Origin: RGEC01 sp964626685
GTDB taxonomy: Bacteria > Bacteroidota > Bacteroidia > NS11-12g > UBA955
Length of the DNA stretch: 64,000 bases
Direction of reading: 5' to 3'
NCBI GenBank assembly: GCA_964626685.1
Contig: CAZVJY010000004.1
Span: 124,001-188,000 of the forward strand
The position numbers and the translations under genes were made by a program. Position 1 is the stretch's first letter, and the number at the start of each line of letters is the position of its first letter. This document shows, piece by piece, positions 25,555 through 34,417 of the stretch. Under the pieces are notes generated by a model. That model ran no database searches, was not told the origin of the DNA, and saw only the letters and a list, made by a program, of their open reading frames with translations.

Positions 25555-27456
25555 TTAATCAACGTATAGCTTTTGAGAAAAAAGCACTTTTCCAGGTTTA
25601 CTTACCCTGATGATATATAAACCGCTTGAAAGTGCTTTCCTGTTAAAGGTTAACAACGTTTTGCCGCTTTTAAGATTCCCCCTAAAAAGAGTATGAATGA
25701 CTTTTCCATTAATATCTAAAATATCAATTTTAACAGGGTTTGTACCTGAAAAGTTGAACTCTACATTGTAAAGGCTCACTACAGGATTAGGAAACACTAA
25801 AAATGCTGTTGGTTTTTCCATTGCACTTTTGTCGGTATTGGTAAATGAGTTGTTTAGCTGAGCAATCCACGTGTTAAAGCAATTGTATTGGGTGTTAAAC
25901 AAACGCTGTGTGGATCCATAACATCCGCTTATCCAAACTTCCGGTCCGGTGCTGTTGTTTTTGTAGGCAATTCCGGTGTAATCACCCCAGCGGGCTGTGT
26001 TTTCAAACTGAAACGCATCAACATAATTGTTGCCTGCTTTCACCAAAATCGAACTTGACCAGGTTTGATTGCCGTTAAAAACCACTGCCCTTGTTTCTGG
26101 GAATATAGCTGAGCTGCTTCTTAAAAAACAAAAAATCACAGTTTTATCGCTTGCTGTGGTAGCGTAAGATGCAACCGAAGGAAACGCACAGTCAAAACCA
26201 GGTTCGCCATAACTGAATGATTGATTTGTAAGCGTGTTTACATTTAGACGATTGTAATTGATACCGGTGTATCCGGAGTTTTGATAATCGTCTTGAAAGA
26301 CATAGTGAATAATGCCATCAAGATAAAAAGCATTTAAAATTCTACAGTCACCGGTAACCAGTTGTACTGGGCTTCCTGCTTGTTCAGCATTGCCTGCGGG
26401 TTCGTAATCCGGCTTGAAAATCCTTTTTCTTGTAAGTTTTGGATTATTCGCAATTTCGCTGGTTATTTCATACAGGTCGACGGCGTTGCCTCTGCCTGGG
26501 CTTTGGCTGACAAAATACAGGCCGGGTCCGTAATTGCCTTTCTGGCCATAGGAAACGGGAATAAGAGTAGAAGGATTGCTGTTGATGTCTGTCCAAACTA
26601 TCCAGTTTAAGTTTGTGCCCGAGAATCCGTTTGCCTTTGTGATTTGATAAACTATCGATTGGCTGAATCCTGTCATTTCATTAAATAAATTCCCTGTGAT
26701 AAAAACTTCATTATTGGATATGCCTAGTTTGGGGTAGTCTGTCCAGCAAGAGTTGTTGAGAGGATTGCCACTTAGCTTGTATATCCACCAGCCATCCATT
26801 GGATTATTTGATTTGGAAAAGCAAACGATAAGTTTGCTTGTGGTGGAATTAAATCCGTGAATTGCGATCATTATGAATCTGTCCTGGGTTGCATCATACA
26901 ATACAATAGGATCATAGATAATCTCAGTAAGGGCAGGGTCGTTGAATAATTCCCAGAATGAGCCTGTCCATAAAAGCCGTCCGAAGCGGTTGTAGTAGGC
27001 TATATTACAGTTTATAACAGAAACAATATTCCCATTTTCTGCAACTGCAATTGTGTTATCAGGTGGTGCACCACCATTGAAGATATTCCCTTGGAAGTTA
27101 TTTGCAATTGATAAATTGGCAAAGGCATCCTGTGTATTCAGTTCTTCTTTGTGTGTGTAAACGATGTTTGATTTCTTTATTGTTTTTTGCGCCTTTAACA
27201 ACAATACCGAAGAATCAAAGCTTGTTTTTTTTGAATAATTTCTCACGTGAGTGAGGAATGCCGGTTTATTTAGGTTGGTCGTTGAATTTCCAACGCATTC
27301 AGTCGAATGAACTTTTGATTTTATGGCCTCGGATAATGAGGATTGACCGCTGCTGTTGTTAGAGGGCTTTAAATATTGCGCATTTACTTTATAATTTATC
27401 AAAAATATGGCACCCAATAGAAGAAGAGAACGTAAATGTAATTTCTGATGATTCAT
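25555..27456 (-). CDS. Secreted protein with T9SS C-terminal sorting domain
   Basis: 633 residues from the ATG at 27456, which gives the signal peptide MNHQKLHLRSLLLLGAIF; the frame is open to 27516. The body is a beta-rich, propeller-like protein with repeated Trp/Tyr strands (DPIVLYDATQDRFIMIAIHG, WWIYKLSGNPLNNSCWTDYP, ARWGDYTGIAYKNNSTGPEV). The last 75 residues (FLVFPNPVVSLYNVEF, ending ALSSGLYIIRVSK) are a type A T9SS sorting domain. The DNA is visibly richer in A/T than the flanking genes, which could mean recent acquisition. Substrate unknown. Confidence 0.85.
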   Translation of the reverse strand: MNHQKLHLRSLLLLGAIFLINYKVNAQYLKPSNNSSGQSSLSEAIKSKVHSTECVGNSTTNLNKPAFLTHVRNYSKKTSFDSSVLLLKAQKTIKKSNIVYTHKEELNTQDAFANLSIANNFQGNIFNGGAPPDNTIAVAENGNIVSVINCNIAYYNRFGRLLWTGSFWELFNDPALTEIIYDPIVLYDATQDRFIMIAIHGFNSTTSKLIVCFSKSNNPMDGWWIYKLSGNPLNNSCWTDYPKLGISNNEVFITGNLFNEMTGFSQSIVYQITKANGFSGTNLNWIVWTDINSNPSTLIPVSYGQKGNYGPGLYFVSQSPGRGNAVDLYEITSEIANNPKLTRKRIFKPDYEPAGNAEQAGSPVQLVTGDCRILNAFYLDGIIHYVFQDDYQNSGYTGINYNRLNVNTLTNQSFSYGEPGFDCAFPSVASYATTASDKTVIFCFLRSSSAIFPETRAVVFNGNQTWSSSILVKAGNNYVDAFQFENTARWGDYTGIAYKNNSTGPEVWISGCYGSTQRLFNTQYNCFNTWIAQLNNSFTNTDKSAMEKPTAFLVFPNPVVSLYNVEFNFSGTNPVKIDILDINGKVIHTLFRGNLKSGKTLLTFNRKALSSGLYIIRVSKPGKVLFSQKLYVD

Positions 27457-27670
27457 TAGAAAGTCAATATTGTTGATGAAATGATAACGGTGTCGCTCAC
27501 GAACCTTAAATAGCATAGTAATGACCCATTTTCATAACAATATGATTAACTGTTATGTTTTTAGAATAAAACAAGAGCAGTTTTGCCCATTATACCATAA
27601 ACCGCGTGTTTTACAAGGCAAAACTGGGTTTAATAGATAGTATGTTTCTTATCTGAATTGCGATATTGAT

Positions 27671-28330
27671 TTAAAAACCAACCCCAATGGTCATTCCAAC
27701 TTTGGGTAGTAAACCATTGTGATATATAAAGTATGCTTCAGGGCTTTGTTTGTAATCAAATGAAGGATCATCCTTTTTAACCGTGCTATTGGATACACGC
27801 ATACCCGCTCCGGCATAAAAGTCAACATAGAAAGATTCACCCAGTGATTTTTGCAGTCCAATTACAAAACCGGGATACACGGCGGTGGTTTTTACATCAT
27901 TGGTTCTTTCTTCGTTGGTACTAATAGGCCACGGTTGGTATATCGTGTACCTCGACCTTTCATTATATTGTCCAAACTGCCCAAACATGCCTATATAATA
28001 TCCGGTGGCAGTCTGTGTTCCGGTTAAAGATTTTTCAATATGGAAGCGGTTCAAATAATACTTAAACTGATATTCTGCAGTAAAGCCGACGCCCCTGGTT
28101 ATGCCGTTGTAATTGTCGGTGGGCTCCCTGTACATTACTTCCAGGCTCAGCTGGTGGGCTTTTTTCTGGTCTTTGTTAATGAATTCACCGGTCATCCACA
28201 AGCCACCCCGAATCAGGTGCTGGGGGCTGAACTTTAAGATGGTGGATGGAACCTGCATGTCGGCTTTGGGTTGCGAAAAGGCAGTTGATATGGCAACCGC
28301 AGCACTCAATAGGAAAATAATTTTCTTCAT
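27671..28330 (-). CDS. Small outer-membrane beta-barrel protein
   Basis: 219 residues from the ATG at 28330 (MKKIIFLLSAAVAISTAFSQ signal peptide). An exact -7 box 18 bases upstream supports this start against the longer frame. Strand pattern: KKAHQLSLEVMYREPTDN, GVGFTAEYQFKYYLNRFH, GYYIGMFGQFGQYNERSRY, and the C-terminal KVGMTIGVGF ends in phenylalanine, as outer-membrane barrels do. It probably occupies the outer membrane; no substrate is evident. Confidence 0.8.
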   Translation of the reverse strand: MKKIIFLLSAAVAISTAFSQPKADMQVPSTILKFSPQHLIRGGLWMTGEFINKDQKKAHQLSLEVMYREPTDNYNGITRGVGFTAEYQFKYYLNRFHIEKSLTGTQTATGYYIGMFGQFGQYNERSRYTIYQPWPISTNEERTNDVKTTAVYPGFVIGLQKSLGESFYVDFYAGAGMRVSNSTVKKDDPSFDYKQSPEAYFIYHNGLLPKVGMTIGVGF

Positions 28331-28347
28331 ATGGGTAATCGATTGAA

Positions 28348-28355
28348 CAAATATA
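28348..28355 (-). promoter_or_regulatory. Bacteroidota -7 box, beta-barrel gene at 28330
   Basis: Read on minus, TATATTTG is an exact TAnnTTTG match, 18 bases before the ATG. Confidence 0.7.
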
Positions 28356-28400
28356 CAAGGTTCAGGCTTATTGCCCCCAATCTTCAAACTTATGTAAAAC

Positions 28401-28427
28401 AAAAAGCGGCACTAAAGGCCGCTTTTT
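28401..28427 (-). terminator. Intrinsic terminator downstream of tRNA-His
   Basis: AAAAAGCGGC and GCCGCTTTTT pair around a seven-base loop. On minus it lies 18 bases after the tRNA 3' end. Confidence 0.75.
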
Positions 28428-28445
28428 GACGTTGAAATTACCTTG

Positions 28446-28520
28446 GGCGAATAACCGGGTTCGAACCGGCGACCCCCAGTGCCACAAACTGGTGCTCTAA
28501 CCAACTGAGCTATATCCGCC
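28446..28520 (-). tRNA. tRNA-His (anticodon GTG)
   Basis: On minus a full cloverleaf folds: acceptor GCGGATA/TATTCGC, D arm with AGCTCAGTTGGTTAGAGC, anticodon stem CCAGT/ACTGG around loop TTGTGGC, and TPsiC arm GCCGG-TTCGAAC-CCGGT. An encoded extra G (-1) opposite C73 is the histidine-tRNA hallmark. The 3' CCA is not encoded (CAA follows). Confidence 0.95.
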
Positions 28521-28620
28521 GTAAAGGGTTGCAAATTTAAGGAACAATCATCATTTTCTCAACAGGAATTCAATACGTTTTATCATCTTTGCACCTATTC
28601 TACCGCAACGCCCCCTCCAT

Positions 28621-29736
28621 ATTCTCCTTTTTTGCAGCTGGTATCCCACTCCGGAAAGCCCGCTTAATGGCATTTTCTGCCGAGAACTGGCGTCGTTGCT
28701 TTCCACCCACCATAAGGTTTCAGTCGTCTTTGTTCGTTATCATTCAAAAGGTGGAAAGCCTGAAATTATAAGGCACAAACAGGCAGGTTTTGAGGAGTTT
28801 GAAATCAGAATTCCCAGAAAACGTGGACTTTTTGCTCCTTTCTGCCATCAATATCATTTGAAGAATCTGCTGAATAAATGTCTGGAGATTTGTGATGATG
28901 TGAATCTGATTCATGTACAGGTTGGCTGGAAAGCCGCCTGGGATGCAGCGGTTTTACTCAGAAAAAAGGATATTCCAGTTGTGGTTACGGAACACAATAC
29001 CGATTGGCTGCCGCAGGACAGGCAATATCCTGTCTGGAAGCGTCATCTCACATCCTGGGCCATGCGCAGGGCTTCGGCCGTCACAGCTGTTTCGGCCAAT
29101 CTTGCAGAAAATATTGAAACCTTTACCAGCAAACCCGTAGAGGTAATTCCCAATCCTGTGGCAGATGCCTTTACCTCCGCACAGATTGTATCACCTGCGA
29201 TAGAAGGCCCGGTTTTTCTGCATGTTTCCAATGGTAATCTCAGCCAAAAGCAGACAGATAAAATCATACGTGTATTTTCACAGTATGTGCAGGAAAATCC
29301 CCATGCCCGTCTGCAATTGAATGTACCCGAAGAGGCGTTTAATGTCTTCAAATCTGAGAATCCGCACTGCAGCTGGGATAAAATAGATTTGCTTGCGCCA
29401 AATGATGATAAGGCCGTTCTGCTAAAGCGCATGCAAAATGCCGACTTTCTCCTGAGCTACAGCCGTTTTGAAACTTTTGGTCTTGTCATCGCCGAGGCTC
29501 TCTGTCTGGGAGTGCCCGCCATTTATACCCCCTGCAAAGGAGCCGATTTGATTATTGATGAAAAAATGGGAATTATGTGCGATGCTGATAACGAGCAATC
29601 CTTGCTGGAAGCCATGCGTAAAACAGAAGGTTTTTCTGCGGACAGAAGCTATATTGCCGCCAAGGCCCGAGAACAATTCAATGCTAAATCCGTGTTGGAT
29701 GCATACAAAGCACTTTATCAAAAATTGATACCCTAA
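28621..29736 (+). CDS. Glycosyltransferase family 4, no standard start codon at its conserved N-terminus
   Basis: GT4/GT-B fold. The C-terminal half has the donor-binding pattern (ADFLLSYSRFETFGLVIAEA, then LGVPAIYTPCKGADLII) and the middle has TEHNTDWLPQD and VIPNPV. The frame continues upstream of the first TTG (28696) with HILLFCSWYPTPESPLNGIF, the typical N-terminus of such transferases. No ATG, GTG or TTG lies before it back to the stop at 28522. The ATT at 28621 is the most plausible start; a mutation or sequencing change of an ATG is the alternative. It leads the glycan cluster with the AsnB-like and flippase genes. Confidence 0.82.
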   Translation: MLLFCSWYPTPESPLNGIFCRELASLLSTHHKVSVVFVRYHSKGGKPEIIRHKQAGFEEFEIRIPRKRGLFAPFCHQYHLKNLLNKCLEICDDVNLIHVQVGWKAAWDAAVLLRKKDIPVVVTEHNTDWLPQDRQYPVWKRHLTSWAMRRASAVTAVSANLAENIETFTSKPVEVIPNPVADAFTSAQIVSPAIEGPVFLHVSNGNLSQKQTDKIIRVFSQYVQENPHARLQLNVPEEAFNVFKSENPHCSWDKIDLLAPNDDKAVLLKRMQNADFLLSYSRFETFGLVIAEALCLGVPAIYTPCKGADLIIDEKMGIMCDADNEQSLLEAMRKTEGFSADRSYIAAKAREQFNAKSVLDAYKALYQKLIP

Positions 29737-29738
29737 CT

Positions 29739-31586
29739 ATGTGTGGAATTGCCGGAGTATTCAGCCTCAAACCCATATCCGCTTTGGAAATGGCGCGGAT
29801 TTGCATGCAGTTTTCCGAGGACCTGTCGCACCGCGGACCGAATGACGAAGGTTTTGTATTGATGGACAGAAATTGGAAACCCCATGTGTTTGCAGGAAAC
29901 AATACTATATCGGCGCTGCAGTTGCCGCACATACAGTCAGCAGAAGGCGAATACCTTGGAGCCTTTATTCACCGAAGACTCAGCATCATTCAGCCCGGAT
30001 CACAGGGCCATCAGCCGTTTTGGGATGAAAATAGTATCCTTTGCTACAACGGCGAAACCTTCAATTTTACAGAACTTGATGGTGCGTACGGGTTTCAAAA
30101 CCAGAGCAAAACGGACACACAGACGGTTTTTAATCTTTTAAAAACACAGGGCGAAAAAGCCGTGCAGCAGCTCGACGGTTTTTTTGCCTTAGGCTTTGTA
30201 AATCTCGTAAATGGCATGTTACACCTGCGCCGAGATACCACCGGTGTAAAGCCTTTGGTGTATGCCCAAACCGAAACCGCATTTGCGTTTTCATCCGAAA
30301 CAAAAGCACTCCGACATTTTCTGAATACGGTAAGCATCCGTCCACAGGCGGTATTTCACCATTTGTGCGAGGGTGTCGTTTTACCAGATCAGGGGTTCTA
30401 TAACGAAATAGAAATTGTGCAGGAAGGGTTGGATGTAAACATTCAAACCTTGGAAACGTCAATTGTTTACTACCCGGAAAATGAAGAAAAACCCGGTTCT
30501 GACTTGCGTTCCCAGCTCCAAAGCAGTGTGGGCAGGCGTTTAATGTCGGATGTGCCACTGGGATTTGCCGTGAGTGGCGGTCTCGATAGTGCTGCGGTGA
30601 TTGGGCTGGCCAGAAAAACGTTGGGAGCTGATGCGCCATTGTCGCTGTTTTCCATCATTTCTTCGGATCCGCAATCTGATGAACGACAATGGCAGCAGAA
30701 GGTGGCAGAATTCAACCGCGCCGAATGGCACACATTGGCCATCGAAGATGCCGGCTTGCATCTCTTGGAAGAGGTAGCCCGCACGACCGACTTGCCGCCC
30801 ATCGCCTGGAACAACCTGGCGCATTTTGAACTTTGCCGACTGGCAAAATCAAAGGGAGTTACGGTTTTCTTTAACGGACAAGGCGCTGATGAACTTTTCG
30901 GCGGATATCCCGATTATCTTTTCCGCGATTTTTGGGCTTTGCAAGGCACATTTCTAGGCAAAAACCAATTGCCGGTTTCATTCGGAACTGCTCTGACAGA
31001 GAACCTAAAACTGCAGGGCAAAACTTTTATGCCGTTCCTGTCCACCATGGCGGCGAAGAAACAGGCAGTTGGGCTTGTCAACCGTGATCTATGGCAACAT
31101 GATTTGTTTCTGCCACGGCTTTCGCACCTGCGCGCCGACCATAAAATGCACGCTGATTTTTACGGGCAGAAATTACGCCAAATGCTGACCTGGGAAGATC
31201 TGAATGGCATGGCCCACGGACTGGAAAGCCGCAATCCCTTTGCCGATGACATGGAGCTGGCAAAATGGCTGAATATTTCTTTTGAGGATAAAATTAAAAA
31301 TGGCTACACCAAAGGGGTGTTGCGCGAAGCGCTTAAGGATGTAATGCCCGAATCGGTTCGCTGGCGGATAGATAAAAAAGGATTCACCGTACCGGATGCT
31401 GCACTTACCTGGAAGAACCGAAATGCCTGGGCCGGCTATGTAATGTCGGAAGTGCTGGATGTCTGGTCACCGAAGGAGAACAGAGAACTTTTAATGAAAA
31501 ACCTGAAGGAAGAGGATGAAAATGGCCTGAAATGGTATTTTCGCCTCGCCGCATTGTCGGTTTTCCTCCAACAATCCCACCCATGA
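29739..31586 (+). CDS. asnB: Asparagine synthetase (glutamine-hydrolysing) family protein
   Basis: 615 residues. The N-terminal glutaminase begins MCGIAGVF with the nucleophile Cys2, followed by SHRGPNDEG, LHRRLSIIQPG and CYNGETFNF. The synthetase domain has the ATP loop AVSGGLDSAAV and NGQGADELFGGYPDY. The enzyme moves ammonia from glutamine to a carboxylate using ATP. Its place between a glycosyltransferase and a flippase raises the chance that it amidates a sugar or glycan precursor rather than aspartate. Spacing is 2 bases after the GT4 and an ATGA overlap with the flippase. Confidence 0.9.
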   Translation: MCGIAGVFSLKPISALEMARICMQFSEDLSHRGPNDEGFVLMDRNWKPHVFAGNNTISALQLPHIQSAEGEYLGAFIHRRLSIIQPGSQGHQPFWDENSILCYNGETFNFTELDGAYGFQNQSKTDTQTVFNLLKTQGEKAVQQLDGFFALGFVNLVNGMLHLRRDTTGVKPLVYAQTETAFAFSSETKALRHFLNTVSIRPQAVFHHLCEGVVLPDQGFYNEIEIVQEGLDVNIQTLETSIVYYPENEEKPGSDLRSQLQSSVGRRLMSDVPLGFAVSGGLDSAAVIGLARKTLGADAPLSLFSIISSDPQSDERQWQQKVAEFNRAEWHTLAIEDAGLHLLEEVARTTDLPPIAWNNLAHFELCRLAKSKGVTVFFNGQGADELFGGYPDYLFRDFWALQGTFLGKNQLPVSFGTALTENLKLQGKTFMPFLSTMAAKKQAVGLVNRDLWQHDLFLPRLSHLRADHKMHADFYGQKLRQMLTWEDLNGMAHGLESRNPFADDMELAKWLNISFEDKIKNGYTKGVLREALKDVMPESVRWRIDKKGFTVPDAALTWKNRNAWAGYVMSEVLDVWSPKENRELLMKNLKEEDENGLKWYFRLAALSVFLQQSHP

Positions 31587-32881
31587 GCAACAGCAGTGCC
31601 TTAAGTACATTCGTCAGTCAGTTATTGAGAACAGCGCTGGCGGCGGTATTTGTGATTTTGTGTTCTCGCTGGATGGGGCCGGAGGGCAGGGGAGAGCTGG
31701 GGTTAATCCTATTTTGGGTAGGATTGCTGGCTATTGCCAGTGATTATGTTGGGGGAAGCAACTTGGCCAATGCCATGCAACGATATCCCATGGGCTCATT
31801 ATTGCCTGCAAGTTTGTTGTGGTCAATGCTCATTGTTTTGACCGGCTTTACCCTCTTTTGGTATTGCTTCAGTGCTGAATTGGCATGGAAAATCACGATC
31901 ATTGCTTTACCCTCGCTGCTATTAAATATTCAATACAATATGCAGCAAGGTCTGGCCATGGTGCGGCAACGAAACCGTCTGCAGCTGGGGCTAGAAATGA
32001 TAAAATTGCTGCTTTTGTTTCTTTTTGCAGCAATGACGCACCGGGAAGATTTTGAGATCCCGCGGTTAAACAATATACACTTAGCCGATGTGATTGTCAC
32101 GTTGGGCATGGCTTACGGGATTATTCTTCTTTTTGGTACCGGGTTGTTGTATCAGGAAATTGCTGCATCTTTAAAAAACAGGCAAATTCCCCCCCGATCC
32201 TTGTTTTTTGATGGTTTCTGGAGCCAAAACGGTCACCTGACGCAGTTTCTGGCCTATCGTCTCAGTTTGTATTCGCTCACCTATCTGCTACAAAACCATG
32301 CGGCAGCGGGTGTTTATGCCAATGCCTTGCTCATCGCCGATGCCATCTGGATTTTTGCCAACAGTTTTGGTACTATCGCACATGTTAGGATTTTGCGCAG
32401 TAAAAATGAAAATTTCAAGGCAGATATTACCCTGCGCTATGCGGTGTTTGCCGTATTCGGAACGGTAGTAGCCTGTCTGCTGCTGGCAGTATTGCCCTCA
32501 TCGGTTTTTGTTTGGGTTTTTGGTGCCGGATTTGAAACCTTAAAAGACACAGCCTTAATGCTGATTCCGGCCATTCTCGCGGTGGCAGCTTCCAGTTTAT
32601 TCAGTCATTATTTGCATGCGGTAAATCGCTTTAAGGCATTGTTTGTGGCAAATCTTGCAGGACTTTTATTGCAGACTGTCGTTGCGTTTTGGCTTATTCC
32701 CCAATGGGATATATATGGAGCCTGCGTTGCTGCCGATGCCGGTTTTATTTTGACATTGGTATTGGTGTTTTTGTTTTTCAGAAGTCAGAATCCCCGTGCC
32801 CGACTTAAGGGGAAAATTCGTTTCAAACTGATGTTGAAAGTGGCGCTGCGAACTTTGAAAAGACGTTCCGCCCGGTTATAG
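31583..32881 (+). CDS. Polysaccharide flippase-like membrane protein (Wzx/MATE-MVF type)
   Basis: 432 residues from the ATG overlapping the AsnB stop. About 12 membrane helices, beginning FVSQLLRTALAAVFVILCSRWMGPEGRGELG, which is the N-terminal pattern of O-antigen and polysaccharide exporters. The C-terminus is basic (RARLKGKIRFKLMLKVALRT). It would move a lipid-linked glycan across the inner membrane. The 3' end overlaps the convergent phosphopantetheinyl transferase gene by 6 bases. Confidence 0.85.
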   Translation: MSNSSALSTFVSQLLRTALAAVFVILCSRWMGPEGRGELGLILFWVGLLAIASDYVGGSNLANAMQRYPMGSLLPASLLWSMLIVLTGFTLFWYCFSAELAWKITIIALPSLLLNIQYNMQQGLAMVRQRNRLQLGLEMIKLLLLFLFAAMTHREDFEIPRLNNIHLADVIVTLGMAYGIILLFGTGLLYQEIAASLKNRQIPPRSLFFDGFWSQNGHLTQFLAYRLSLYSLTYLLQNHAAAGVYANALLIADAIWIFANSFGTIAHVRILRSKNENFKADITLRYAVFAVFGTVVACLLLAVLPSSVFVWVFGAGFETLKDTALMLIPAILAVAASSLFSHYLHAVNRFKALFVANLAGLLLQTVVAFWLIPQWDIYGACVAADAGFILTLVLVFLFFRSQNPRARLKGKIRFKLMLKVALRTLKRRSARL

Positions 32882-33508
32882 CATTTCGTGAATCCAAACG
32901 GACACGTGTCCTTCAAAAACGGCGTATTCCATGATGAAATCCTGCTGGGTTCCCGGCTTGTGGAACGTTGCAGAGAATCGGCCTGAATCGCCTGTTTCAA
33001 AAGGCCCCACTGTCATGTGTTTTTTAAAATCCACTTCCTTTTTCCCATACCATTTGTACAGGCTTTCCTTGGCGCCCCACATAATCAGCAGGCACAGGCT
33101 GTGATGTGTTTTGCGAATGTTTGATTTGTCATCAGTGTTACAAAACTTATCCTCAATACGGAGAATTTTGGGTCCCTGCGTTTCAATGTCAATGCCGGTG
33201 GGATTTTTTTCGTCAACAATTGCGGCCGCATAGTTCCCGCTGTGGCTAATACTGAGATGCGGGGTCTCGCCTTTAAAATGGGGTTTCCCGGCATCATCCT
33301 TGGTTAGTATTCCTTCGGGAACCAGGGTGCGAAGCAGCAAACGGCTGCTCAGGAAATGCAATCGCTTGCTTTCGTGAAGGCCCTGTAAAAAAAGAATCTC
33401 CTCCGCGGTTGGGTTGTACATTTGTAAAAGCGTTTCTTCATCCTCAGTAATCTGCCAAAAGGCAATTTTTTTACCGGGTTGGGGAAACATAAGACGATCC
33501 AACGGCAT
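32876..33508 (-). CDS. 4'-phosphopantetheinyl transferase, Sfp type
   Basis: 210 residues from the ATG at 33508. Magnesium and CoA motifs: HLSISHSGNYAA, TGIDIETQGPK and MWGAKESLYKWYGKKEVDF. It attaches phosphopantetheine to acyl or peptidyl carrier proteins. A TAATTTCG box (33514-33521, one mismatch) precedes the start. This ATG overlaps the ATG of the WD40 gene on the other strand in CATG, so one of the two starts may be a little downstream. A later ATG at 33490 is possible. Confidence 0.9.
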   Translation of the reverse strand: MPLDRLMFPQPGKKIAFWQITEDEETLLQMYNPTAEEILFLQGLHESKRLHFLSSRLLLRTLVPEGILTKDDAGKPHFKGETPHLSISHSGNYAAAIVDEKNPTGIDIETQGPKILRIEDKFCNTDDKSNIRKTHHSLCLLIMWGAKESLYKWYGKKEVDFKKHMTVGPFETGDSGRFSATFHKPGTQQDFIMEYAVFEGHVSVWIHEML

Positions 33509-34400
33509 GGCTGCGAAATTACAGGCAAAGCACCTCAAAACATACACAGGGCATCAATCGGCTGTGTATGCGCTGTGTGCAGACGGTACTGGTGGTTTTT
33601 TTTCAGCCTCCGGCGATGGTATGCTGGTACACTGGCCTGCAGGAAAGGATGACGGGCAGCTGGTTGCAAAGGTTCCGGGTAACATCTTTTCGTTGTCGTA
33701 TGATGCGGAAGAAAAGCGGTTGATGGCAGGCTCCGGACAGGGTGATTTATTTGTGATTGCGGATGTGTTTGGTTCAAATCCTGGTGTACGCAGGTTTCTG
33801 GCCCACAGCAAAGGATTGTATCGGTTTTTAAATATTCCGGAGGGCCTTTTGAGTGCCGGTGGCGACGGACGTATTCTTCGCTGGAACCATCAATTCGAAA
33901 TTACGGCAGAAATAAACAATTCTACCACTTCAACCCGCGCACTGTGTTTGGATAAAACCGGCAATCTATGGGCGGGCAGCAGTGATTTTGCCATCCGTGT
34001 TTATGACACGGCTGGTAAGTTGCAGAAAACCCTTCAGGGACATAAACAAAGTGTTTTCGACCTGTGTGTTTTGCCCGGTAATCAAATACTGAGCGGCGGT
34101 CGCGATGCAACACTGATAATGTGGTCAGAAACCGGCGAATTGCAACAAACCATCCCTGCCCATTTACTGCATGTCCATTCGATAGAATTGCATCCCGAAG
34201 GCAAATGGTTTGCCACTGGCAGCATGGATAAAACCATGAAAATATGGGACACTCACAACCTTGAATTACTAAAGGTAATTGATAACGACAAGCTGCCGTT
34301 TCACACATCGTCCGTCAATTGCCTGATTTGGCTGGATGAAACCACTGTCCTCAGCGCCGGTGATGACAGGCGGATTGTTTTGACGGAACTGAAAGACTGA
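33507..34400 (+). CDS. WD40-repeat beta-propeller protein
   Basis: 297 residues made of about seven WD40 blades, each with GH at one end and a W/F-D type end: YTGHQSAVYALCADGTGGFF, LQGHKQSVFDLCVLPGNQIL, LWAGSSDFAIRVYD, MIMWSETGELQ, FATGSMDKTMKIWD, TVLSAGDDRRIVL. No signal peptide, so cytoplasmic. WD40 domains act as protein-binding platforms; the partner is unknown. Its start codon shares the CATG with the divergent phosphopantetheinyl transferase gene. Confidence 0.88.
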   Translation: MAAKLQAKHLKTYTGHQSAVYALCADGTGGFFSASGDGMLVHWPAGKDDGQLVAKVPGNIFSLSYDAEEKRLMAGSGQGDLFVIADVFGSNPGVRRFLAHSKGLYRFLNIPEGLLSAGGDGRILRWNHQFEITAEINNSTTSTRALCLDKTGNLWAGSSDFAIRVYDTAGKLQKTLQGHKQSVFDLCVLPGNQILSGGRDATLIMWSETGELQQTIPAHLLHVHSIELHPEGKWFATGSMDKTMKIWDTHNLELLKVIDNDKLPFHTSSVNCLIWLDETTVLSAGDDRRIVLTELKD

Positions 34401-34417
34401 ATCTACTAAAAAAGATA

